Source: Limnomonas spitsbergensis
Lineage: Eukaryota; Chlorophyta; Chlorophyceae; Chlamydomonadales
DNA: 64,000 bases
Assembly (NCBI GenBank): GCA_037349105.1
Contig: JAYJMM010000123.1
Location: 2,108,001 to 2,172,000 of the forward strand
Direction: 5' to 3'
Every line of letters begins with the position of its first letter. Within the stretch, counting starts at the first letter, position 1. Positions 30,701-42,700 of this stretch are shown here, in pieces. The translations under genes and the position numbers were made by a program. A model generated the notes under the pieces. The model was given only the letters and a program-made list of their open reading frames with translations, did not search any database and was not told the DNA's origin.

Positions 30701-33700
30701 TAGTTTGGATTTGCATTTTTGTGATGCTATCCCCCGCATGCAGGTGCACGTTGAACGACAGCTGGATAACAGCCCCCTGAATCCCAACTTCACGGTCTCC
30801 ATCTCTGACACCATGTTCGATGCCAACAGCTGCCAAAATTCCGGCGCGGTCCATATCAAGGCCGCCGAACACGTGATCGGGCCCAACGTCACGTTCCGTA
30901 ACAACAGGGCGACCTTTGTCAGCGGCTTCGGAGGTGCACTCGGCCTTTTTTCACTGGTGAGAGGCAACGTTTATTAAGGTTGCTTCAGCTTCTATTCAGC
31001 TTCAACCCAGCCTGCGGCCGGTTGGGCTTGGTGCAACAAGCCCTGCTGCTTGGGCCGCCGGCCGTAGGTCGGTCTGGCGGTTTAGGGTTGATCCCAGTCA
31101 GCCCGGTGGTGGCCATCCAAAGGTGGTCTGCTGCGCCCTAGGCCTGTTGTTACTGGTGACTTGATAAGAGGCGGCGGGCTTGGATTCTCCTTCTAATTTT
31201 GTTGCTGCGTGTCTGGATGAACTATCTTTGTGATGTAGCATAACAGTTGGTGAAGCACCTCGAATAAAGAGGAGGACACACCCATCTGCCGATGGTGGGC
31301 ATTTCTAAACTGGTATCGTAACGCTTCCATTTTTGATGAAATTGCAATGTGAACCAGGCATCTAAGAGTGGTGTGTTGTTTTGACCCATGCAGGCGGACA
31401 TGAAGCAGGTGCAGGGTCGTGGACCCCTCATTTCAAGACTGTCAGGCCTCACCTTCATCAACAACAGTGCTCCTTTGACGGTGCGTCCTCGCTTGTGACA
31501 GGCTGAATGTGCGATGGTGCTCAATAGACCAGATGATGGCCTAGCTAGTGTCCACTGGTTGATGCTGCCCTGGCTTTGCAGGCGGATCGGTTAATGCAGA
31601 TTCTGTTCTGGCAGGTAAGGCAGATGAGTTTCAGCAAGTGCTGCTTTGGCATTTCAGGTGGATGTCTTGTTGTATGAGTAGATATTCTCGCAGCTGTTTT
31701 ATGCCTGCCTGTTGCTGACAAGATGTTGCCAACACACATTTGTTTCGCCGTCACAAGGCTCTGAGCATTCCCGCTGCCGATTTCTTGGGGCCAGTACCCA
31801 GCAGGTCCACTGGCTCTACGGCTTGTTGCCCTCCAGAATCTGTTTGCATGTAGCTGGTCCGCTGCTGGGGCTTAGCAGTGTGGCAGGAAGAAGTGCCACA
31901 GATCTCTTATGACCATTTCAAATTGAAAATAAAGTGCCCCCCCTCCCCTTGATTGTGGCATGCGCAGGGTGGCGGCCTGTTTATGTTCGGGCTCTGGAAG
32001 CCTTCCTTCTCCGAAAGCTCCTTTGTTGATAATGCTGTGAGCTCAGTCACGACCATCAGCATTGGAGGGAATGCGGGTGAGTGGTGCTTAAGGGCAGGTG
32101 GGTGAGACTGGATGTGAGGGGTGGTTGGGTGGGTAGATCTGAAGGGTGCATCGGTGGATTTGAGGTGTGTGTGTGTGTGTGTGTGTGCACAGATCTTAGG
32201 GGCAGATGCCTGAATGGCTCTTAGTCGTGGTTGGTTGGGTAGATCTGCAGGTTTCATTGGTGGATCTGAGGTGTGTGTGTTTTTTGTGTTTGCACAGATC
32301 TTAGGGGCAGATGGGCAGATCTGAGTGGCATATGTGTGTGAATGTGAGATCTTCAGGAGGTCTTGTACATGGCAGCCCTCCAGCGTTGTAATGAATGACC
32401 AATACCGCCACTCGTCATGTCTCCATCGCCGTGGCTGATGCGCTTTCCACTTGTGGCGGCAGCATGTACGCATTGGGGCTCAAGAACACATCCCTCCATC
32501 TCGTCAGAACTTCGATTTTTGCTTTGTTTTTTGTGCGTGAAAATGGTGGAAAATGCAGAGGATTTACAAACGATTTTCCATTTTGTTGTAACAGGCGGCG
32601 GTATGTACGTGGTGGGGCTCCAGGATGCTCCCCTCACCCTGGTCAATGTGAACTTTACACGCAACGCGGGGTTCACGGGCGCTGGCCTCGAGGTGAGGGA
32701 ACAAAGAGGGAATGGACGGAAGGGCGACGTGTTGACACGTAGTGCACTGGTCGAGAGGCTTCCCTCTCTCCCCGACCAAAGATTGGGGCAATACCGGTAC
32801 TTGATTTTGGGCTCTTTGTTGGTCCCTGCCTGTGCCCCTGCCTGGCCTTACCCCACCTGCCTGTCCGTGCCTAACCCTCCACCCCTTCACACCACCCTCC
32901 CACCCTTAACCATCTGCACACTCCCGTCCCCGCCCACCCACCTGCCCCCTTCACCCGCCGCCAGCCTGCCCCCCTTTCCCACATGCCTGCCCGTCTGCCC
33001 CCTGAACCCGTCCGCTTGCCTGCCTGCCTGTTACCTGCCCGCCCGCTTTGGGATCAGGTGTACCAAGCCAATGTCTCGCTGGTCTCCTGCGACTTTGTCG
33101 GCAACACCGCCGCCTCTTCCGGTGGAGGATTCAGGTGCAAAGTTTGTTTGAACCATTTGTTACAACTCATTCCAAATCCCAGGCTCCTTCTGCAAGGGCT
33201 CCCTCTTGGTTTCCGGTTTTTATAATTTGAGTTCTGTTGTCGACTTAGTAGGTTTGAGGACTGGTCAGACTGTTTAAACTTAGGAAAGAATGAAACTGTG
33301 TGAACAAAGTCACACTAAGTTCCTTGGAAATTAATACAATCAGCTTATTTGTTTGTCAATTCCGTACATTGTATGTTTGGCAACGGCTTACATGCTTAAG
33401 GACATGACAGACTGTTCAAGCAAACAAAAAGGGGGGGACAGTATGAGCAATGCTATACCATGCTCTGTGGGAGCCATGACACACATATAATCAGTTTTTT
33501 TGCCAGTGCCTGGGCATCTTTATCAGTCATGACTCATGACTCACGACCACCCTGGATTGCAATATACCTCTTGTGTGTGTAGGTCCTACCAACTTGCAAC
33601 CTCAACGGACTTGGTCCAGATTAATGTCTCAGACTGTAACTTCATTGGCAACTGGGCCAAGAACTCCGCCGGCGCATTGCAGGTAGGGTGAGGCAGAGGG

Positions 33701-36700
33701 CGAGGAGGTATTTGGTGGGCTGGGAGGTTGTTGGTGGGCTGGGAGGTTTGTGGTGGGCCCGGTGGTTGGTGGTGGGCCCGGTGGTTGGTAGTAGGCTGGG
33801 AGGTTGTTGGTGGGCTGGGAGGTTGTTGGTGGGCTGGGAGGTTGTTGGTGGGCTGGGAGGTTGTTGGTGGGCTGGGTGGTTGGTGGTGGGCTGGGTGGTT
33901 GGTAGTAGGCTGGGAGGTTGTTGCTGGGCTGGGAGGTTGGTGGTAGGCTGGGTGGTTGGTGGTGGGCTGGGTGGTTGGTAGTAGGCTGGGAGGTTGTTGG
34001 TGGGCTTGGAGGTTGTTGGTGGGATGGGAAGGTTATTGGTCGGCTGGGAAGGTTAGTTGTGGTTGCAACATCTACGCTCCCGACTGTCCAAAAGGTTATA
34101 TCAAAAAGGCAAGACAGTGCAAACAGGAAAAGGTCAAGTGTCTCATCGTAGAGATCAAGTGCTTTTTGTTTGGGGCGGGGGAGGTGGGCTATCCGTATGA
34201 CGAGTGTTAAGGACTTAGGGGCTCCTCCTTCCGGTTGGCCTAGTGTAGGCTTAAGGCGCATGGACTTGGGGTTCTATCCTTACGTGTTGCCTGGTCTAAG
34301 ATTTTAGGGTACAGCCTCAGGTTTTCAATTTTCCTTGAGGGCAGACTCCATAACATGATGATCATGTCATGAGGGCCCTCCCTATCCTAGATAGACAGCT
34401 CTGATGCTTGTATGCTTTATTTCATCACATTCAGGTACATGTATTACATTATGCCGTTTTGCGCCGTCCTCCTCATCCGATCTTAGGTCACGAAAGCAGG
34501 CGTGGTCATCAACAATTCCGCCTTTATGGACAACTATGCTGACACGTCCGGCGGTGCCGTCTCCTTCGAGCTCTGCAGCAATACAGAGGCCGCCCCACTC
34601 TACTCTCCACCCTTGGCCAGCACTAGCTCATGGACAAGCCAGGTGGGAGTCAATACATGCTGTGCACCTAAATTCTTGCCCAGCACCGTAGCATGGGTGA
34701 GCCAGTAGACATTGTAACTAGTCACTCCACTGTGCTCCTCACCCATGGCCAGTCCTAGCTCATGGGCCAGCCTGGTGGGATTTAAAATATGCTGTGCTCC
34801 TCAAGTCCATGTCCTGTTGTCCAGCACCAGCGCATGGGCGAGCCAGTTGAATTTGAAACCAGTCACTCCACCATGCACCGCACCCTTAACGAGCTTTCGC
34901 TCATGGGCCAGCCAGGTGAGATATAGAAGAGCCGTTCTGCATACCAAATTTGTTTTCAGTCCCATTACATAGCCAGGTGGGGGACCTTGTCCCACACCTT
35001 GTCCCACACCGTGACCTAGGGGACCTGGTTGGGAGCTGCCTGGCCTTAATTGAGCCTAGCCCTCATTATTTGAGATGCCCTAGTCATGATCACGAGTGGT
35101 GCCCTGCACTCCCCTCCTCTTAACCCATAATAATGCCGAATTCCTGTAAACGGATTTCCTGCCCCTCCCCATTCCTCCTCACACATCAGCTCAACATTGC
35201 TGCCCTCCCCCAGCGCCACCAAGTACCCATTTGATCAACTCCCCTCCCCCCTACCTCCTCCCTTCTGTGTATCTGTTGGGGGTGCAGCTGGAACACCTCG
35301 CCAGTCACCTCATCCGTTCCAAATCTTAACCTTATCCCTGCCCCCCTCTCCCCCCTTATGCTGTTATGCTGGCAATCTCGCTCACCAGCAGCGCTCGCTC
35401 TAACAAACTCCATTCTTTCATACCTCTCCTCTTCTGTGATACTTTCAGCAGGGGTTTCACTCAATGCACCTCACCATGCACTCTCATCCCTACCCCTTTC
35501 CCCTGCTGTCATTTGTGAAGCTGGTAGACCGCTCCAGTTACATCGTTTCAAACCAAAAACCGATCCCTACCCTCCTGCCCCCACCCCTGCTCTTATTACA
35601 CTTGCAGTTGGTGCACCTTCCTCACCAGTAGCGCTCGCTCCAACAAACTATTTTATTTCATCCCTCCCCCCTTCGATGTTGGCTTCAGTCAATGCGCCTC
35701 ACGGTCCACTCTTCACCCCGTCTAAACCCTATTCCTGGCCACCTCCATTGATGCTTGCAGTCTCGTTTGCCAGCAGAGCTTGCTCCAATAAACTTAATCC
35801 CTACTCTTTCCCCCTTTTATGTAATGCTTTGAGTCAATGCCCCTCACCGTGTACTCTAAACGCCACCTCTTGCCCCTTCTGTGATGGTTTGAGTAAGTGT
35901 ACCTCATTGTTCACTCTTAACCCTATCCCTTGCCACCTTCAATAATGTTAGCAGTCGCCTTCACCAGCAGCGCTTGCTACCAAAAACACAGTCCTTTTAT
36001 CCCTCTACATCTTCTGTGATGCTTTCAGTCAATGCCCCTACCCGTGCACTCTAACCCCTGACCCTTGCCCTCTCATGAATGCTTGCAGTCGGTGCACCTG
36101 ACCCGCAGCTCCTTCTCCAACAACTCTGTGCGCGTCCAAGGGGGTGCGGTGTATGCCCTGTACTCCTCATTGATCATCAGCGACTGCACCTTCACAAAGA
36201 ACGCGGCACGGAACCAAGGAGGGGCTTTGCGGGTGAGGGCGGTGTACTAGGGTCAGTGCCGGGGGCTGTTTGTGGGGGGGGGCTGTGTGGGTGAGCGTGG
36301 AGGGGCTGCAGGGGCGGGGCTATTGAGGTGGAGCTGTGCGGGTGAGAGGGGTGGTTGTAGGATCGGTGTTGGGTAGCTGTGGGTGGATGGGTCTGTGCCA
36401 GTAGGCGGGTGGGGGGGGCTGCAGGGTCGGAGCAGTGTAGGAGGGTCTGCGCTGGTGAGTCGGGTTGTTGTAGGGTATGTGCAAGGGGGCTTCATATGTG
36501 GGGGGGACTGTGCCATTGAGCGGGCCGGTGGGGGCTGTTTATGTGGAGCTGTGCGGACGAGCGTAAGAGGTTGCAGAAGTTCGGTTCCGGACAGGGCGGG
36601 CGGTTCAGCGTGGGCTCTCTCTTTCATGCAGTTAACACCGCCTCCTCTCATGTGCAGCAGCATCCGCCTGTGCCGCAGCAGCTGCCCCCCCCCCTTTTCG

Positions 36701-39700
36701 CAGGCCAACCAGTGCGTCAACGGCTCGTTGAATGTGTACGGCAGCAGCTTTGTGAGGAACAGCGCGCAGGGCTCCGGCGGCGCTGTGTACGCAGGCAGCT
36801 GCCACGCCACTTTTAATGGCACTCAGCTGACGGAAAACAAGGGGGGGTCAGCCGGGGGGATCTACTCGGACCTGTCAATCACGGATTCCGACATGACTGG
36901 TGCGTGACTGGCTGGCTGGGGAAGAGAGGCTTTTGGGGCCGATGTTGTAGAGCTACTTTGGGTGGGGGGGATTGAGGGTTTAAGGATTGAGCTGCTGAGG
37001 GCTGGCACTGGGAGGCGGAGGGGCAGAGGTGTCTAGCATAATATGTGGGTTAACTTGAATGACGAGAGTTTCCTGAAAACGACGATTTCTTGAAATGACT
37101 GGAGATTGCTGAAAATCTGGAGACTGATTTCCTTCCACAGCATGCGTCAGCGTCCTCGGCTTTTCTGTTTGTTGTACCAAGACCCTTTTTGCTAAAGGCT
37201 TTTTAAGGCAGATGCATTGCTTGCCAAGTGTCCCAACAAGAAGCCCGTTGTGCTCAAATTTGTATTCAAACCCTTCGATTAGCATCACACGTGTCGAAAT
37301 TTTGAAATCTCGACAGGTTCCTACTTGCTGCACCTGAATGCCGTGGTGGCGCGCGGCAACAACGCGACGTCCGGTTTCGGTGGCTGCCTGGCCGCGTCTG
37401 CCGTCAATGTGACGCTGACAGGCGGCGAGATGACGGGTAACAGCGCGGCGGCAGGCGGGGGCGTGGCCGCGTGCATCGGGGGCGGTAGCGCGGTTGTGCA
37501 GGACGTCGCCATCATGACCTTGAACTCCGCATTTGCGGGGCCAGGGGGTGTGGTGAGTCAATATTTTATTTCTGCAGCAGATCTAGCAGAAGCAGTTCTG
37601 ACTTCTGAGCCTCTTTTCGCCCAATAGGCGCAAGGCGATCGCGGCCCCGGCGTGATTTGCCGGCAGTGGAAGGTGGCTCAAGCATCAGGGGGTCTGCCTT
37701 CTCTAATTCCCAGAGGGGTGTCCCAAGTTGTGGCGACAGCACGTCCTTCCCGCCTGTTATTTGGCCAGTGCAGGATACACATTCAACCCTCTTAAACTCG
37801 AACCCTGAACCCTCGAACCCTGAACCCTGTACCCCTAACCCTCTCAACCTCGAACCCTTTACCCCTAACCCTCTTAACCTCTAACGTTAAACTCTCTTAA
37901 CCTGAACCCTGTACCCTGTGCCCTTAATTCTCTACCTTGGTTTTTTGCTTTTTGCTGCAACAAGTTCTCACGCCCAACAGTCCTGAGACCCTGATTTTTG
38001 CGTGATGCTTGTAGGTGTCTGCCGATTGTCCTGCTCTCACCAACATCTCCCTTTCCCTCCCGTCTTCACCTCCCTCTCCCCTCCCCTCCCTGCCCTCACC
38101 TGCCTCTTCACTCCCCTCCCTGCTGTCACCTACCTCTCTATCCTCCCCCCTCCTTTTCTCACCCCTCCCTGCTCTGGCCCACTGATTGGTGCTCTTTGCC
38201 CGCAGGTGTATGCTGATGGCGCCTCCAGCCTCATCCTGAAGAACTCAGCCTGGTTCAACAACTCGGCACGCTCTGTCAACAGTATGCTTGGATCTGGAGG
38301 AGTGGTGCGTGTGTCGCAGTAGTTTGAATGGAAGTAAAGGTCAACTCATTATGCTTGGCTGATGGAAGGAGGGGTCTGGAGGAGTGGTGAGTGTGACACT
38401 GCATTTTGAACTGAAGTGCATGTTGAAGGGTCAGGCCTAGCTGCTGAACAGGGTTGGAAGCAACCTTGAGTATTGACACACTGCTGCCTGCTTGAAACCC
38501 TTTACCCCTTTCCGAGGATGCAGGACCGTGCCTCCAACTCCCCAAACCCAAGACTATCCTTCCAACAACCCAGACCCCAGACTATGCTTCCAGCACCCCA
38601 GACCCAGGATTATGCTTCCAACTCCCTCAACCCTTTCTCGCTGTTGCAGGTCTATGCTTCTAATACGGACAAGGTGCTCATCCTCAACTGCTCTGCACTG
38701 CACAACTTGGCCTCGGGGTCCGGAGGAGTGGTGAGGAGACAGCTGCTTATTTTAACATTTATTATAATATGTATTTTTATTATCGATAGGGGTGGGTATC
38801 AGCAGGTATGACTCATCCCCAGGGAAACGACTTTTGTCTCGTTATCCCCATTGTCTAGTTCAGTAGCGTCTAGTCACCCCCCAACCCTTAAACCTTCACT
38901 TTAGCCTTCACTCTTAACTTCACTCTAACCTTCCCTTTGAACCGCAGGTATACACCGTTGGATCCCGGGACCTGGTCATCGACGTCGCCAACTTGACAGA
39001 CAACATGGCGGGTGGCTCTGGAGGATCGGTGAGGGCGCCTGGCAGGACTGCAGACTGCCTGATGGTGCACGAGGGGCGTCCTTTTAGGGTTCTCCCTCTT
39101 CAACCCACATAAGTATGCGCTCTGCTTCTAGGTGCCATATCACAAGCTTGAGAGTGTAGGCAGAGCGTCCTGGTGCCCCTTATCCCTAGACTCCCTCCTT
39201 GATGCTTGTCCCCATGCTGTCCACCCCGGTCAGGTGTATGCTTCCAATGGCCAGCAAGTGGCCATGACAAACGTGGATGCATCCAGGAACAGGGCGGGGC
39301 AGTCCGGAGGATCGGTGAGAGGGATATGCTGTCCTACTGGGAGGATCTGTATTCGACAAGCCTCACGGCGGATGCCTGGAACTTGAAAAGCTCGAGATCT
39401 TGCGGCAAAGCGCACCCAACGTCAGGGACCCAAACTGAAAGTATATAAAAAATCGGGATTGCTCCTTGCTGGCTAATCCCTTTTTTGCCACCTGTTGTAT
39501 GCTGTATTCAAAAAGTGTCCTGGTACTTTCATTCAGAATTCTGTCAACCCTGCTGCCACGTAGACGCCCTCTGCCCTCATGCTTATTCAGTTTTGATGGT
39601 TTCCACCATGGAATCAAATCAGAGCTTCATGATTTAGGAATTTCCCGTCCGGCCTCCCTATATGACCAGGTGTACGTCTCCGACATGACGGCCGAGGTGC

Positions 39701-42700
39701 TCATCAGTAATGCGCTCGTTTCGGACAATGCTGCACTTCTGTCCGGCGGAGCGGTGAGATCAGAGCAGCAGATGACTAGATGAGGCTTCTGTATGGGGGT
39801 ACTTGCAATTTTAAAATACCAGCAACATGCTTATCTCAGACAATGCACCGTGCTTTTGTACGATGGTGCGGTAAGGGGTGGCTGCTGGTTTTCAAATGTC
39901 ATGATCTCATCAGCAAATAATTTTGTTTGTCTCTCACAATGCTGCCCTTTGCAAGCAGACAAGGTCCCCTCACTACGCGGAGGGACACGCAGTGGAGGGC
40001 TAGTTTTGGGCCACACTTACCGGTCAGGGACCCAAATTTAATTCTTGGGGCTTTTTTGGGGCCCCTTTGTTTATTACGTCTTTTTTAGCCGCTTGGACGG
40101 CTCCGGGGTATCTATATAAATGTTATGGTGTTCTCTATCAGAATTGTCGCTCATAATAGGATTGATTTCTATCATTCTTTATGGTTTATTTAGTCTAAGT
40201 ATGAATAGTGTCTTTAGTAATGAGCAAGTACGGGAAGAAGCATGGCCCCCAAAGGGGGGCTCCGCTTCTTCACCTACTCTTTAAAGACGTGTCACGTCTG
40301 TTACCCAAATTGGGTGAATACCGCCCTGCCCTCACCTACTGTGAGGAGCAGGGCGGTATTCACCCCTCGCACAAAATTAGGGTCCCAGACGGTAAGGGTG
40401 CTTCGCACCAAGAATTAAATTGGGGTTCCCGGACGTTAACGCACGAAGCGCACGTAACGTCGGGGGCCCCAATTTAATTCGCGGTGTTACAAAACAAGCA
40501 CCCTCTCACCGAAACCCGCTTTTTTAGTTGGGCCGGTTGGAGCAGATCACTAGAGCTGTGGATCAGGCTGCCATTGGGGGCTGCTGCCGTTTTGAAATTC
40601 ACATGACTACACTGTTCTGTGAGTTTTGTACTTTCAGAGCATGTAGGCCTGGCCAAATCTTGCGGTGGGGGGGAACACCCAGGAAGTGAGAGCGGGGAGG
40701 TAACGTGGGGTACCTTTGAGATAAAGGGGGAATGCGGGAGGGTACGAGAGAGGACGGGGGGGGGGGGAGGGGGAGGGGGGAGTCATTGGAACGTGGGTGT
40801 GGCCTCCAAGATTTATGACAGCCCCGGATGGCATGGCAGGTCAGGGCGAGTGGGTGGGGAATCCAAGGTTAAGGAGGCCCTGGATTGCAGGACGAGGTTT
40901 TGAAATCTGTTCATCCAGGTGCTGTATGCGGCTTCCACTGATGTCTCCTATACGTTTTGTGACGTGCCCTGTAGGTGTATGTGTCCAACTCCCAGCAGCT
41001 GACGATCACCGCCGTCAATATGTCTTCCAACACGGCTTTAGAGTCTGGGGGTGCGGTGAGCGAGGGGGGCTCGGGATGGGGTGGATAGGTAGGGTGGGAG
41101 GACTGGGTGTTTGGTGTTGGCGGGGGGGGGGGGGGGGGTAGGATTAGGGGGGTGGAGGAGGAAAAGGAATGGGTTAAAGTGACGAAATGGGGTGAAGTGA
41201 TATTCGGACAGAGAGTTATTGAAGCGGAGTCAAGGGAGTCCTGGACTCATCAAAATATGGGGGCGGAGGTGGATGTGTCATAAAAGGATAGCTTGCATCA
41301 GCCTGGAAAATGCTGATATTGCTGACTTGCTGTTGCTGCTGCTGCTGTTGCGTCGCAGATTTGTACGGCCAGCACTCAGAACCTGAAGGTTACGTCAGTC
41401 GTTATCTGCAGTAACTTGGCGGCACAGTCTGGTGGAGCGGTGAGACATAGTTTAGGTTTCGATCCTAAAGCATTTATTTCTAGGTTCGGCGGAGCGGTGG
41501 GCCCTAGGTCCGGCAGCGCAATAGGCTCTGATCTCTCTTGGCCTTGTGTTTCATGTCCAGCCGTCATGCCGTTGATGCTCAGTCGAGATGGATGTTGAAT
41601 AGCGCTGTTTCCTTGCCCTCGCTAGCATGCGCCAAGTAAGGCCTGGGTGGCTGGTTTCATGGGACTGCAGAACACACATATGAAAGATTGATGGGATGGG
41701 GGTTGAGTGTTTTGTCATTAGCTAGTTTCAGGGGGTGGACAGCACGCATGTGAAAGCTTGATGGGGCAGAGGATGGGTTTCTGTCAGTTTGACCAGATGC
41801 AATGAAATCAATATGAATGATTGAAAGAAAGAAAATAAAATTTGGGTAAGATGCGATGGCTATGTATTGAATGCATTCTGTTCCTCCTTCCTGCGTGTGG
41901 CACCCCTGCCCGCAGATCTACACCTCCAGCTTGTACTTCAACTCGGCAGAGGTGGCCATGCTCATTGCAGATGTCAACATGTCCAGCAACGTCGCCATGG
42001 AATCTGGGGGGGCGGTAAGTGTGGCGATGCCTGGGGCCACTCTTTTCACTCGCATTACTCTTTGATGGCATCAAGATACCCAGCAGTAACGCCATGGAGT
42101 ATGGGGGGCTATAAGTGTGGCGTCGCCTTTTTTGTGTGACTCTTACGACTGTTTCGTGGACGTACGCTTGTCCAGCAACACTGCATTGGAGTCTAGGGGA
42201 GCAGTGAGGGGGTGACGTTACCTAATGCCACTAATCCACTGATGGTATGATCAATCATCACTCATTCTTGAGCCACAGCGACTGTTCCATTCTAGGACTA
42301 ATTTATTATTGGGAATAATATAAGGTCACGTGGGCTCCCAGGAGGATGCCTTCTACCTCTCTTTCTTGGGCACAGTGGCTGGGCGTTGTTACAGGACGAA
42401 TGCAGAAGTCCCAAAGCGTTGACTAGGCTTATCGTCTCTGCTGGGGTTGCAGGCGCAGGTGTTCCAGCATTGAGGGGAGGGCATGTTGGAGACTGCAAAT
42501 AATATACAGCACCTTCCGACTCTTTACCACCAGGACGTGCCTTTCCCTAGGGCAAAGACCCTGGCTCATGACGCACTCGTACGGCCCTGTAGTGCACTTG
42601 GCGGCGTCATGGGCTAATTGTGTGCTGTTATTCCCTGCCAAGATAACCATGGGCTAAGTTGTGGTGTTTTTTCCTGCCATTCTAATCAGATGGGCACAAT

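Noticed and set aside
33688..34261. Trp/Gly-rich and Pro/Thr-rich ORFs on opposite strands
   Set aside because: Both read through the 19-bp donor-proximal minisatellite; neither has a supporting exon structure.
37780..37920. Interstitial telomere
   Set aside because: AACCCT-like units are irregular in length and sequence; similar filler occurs in several introns.
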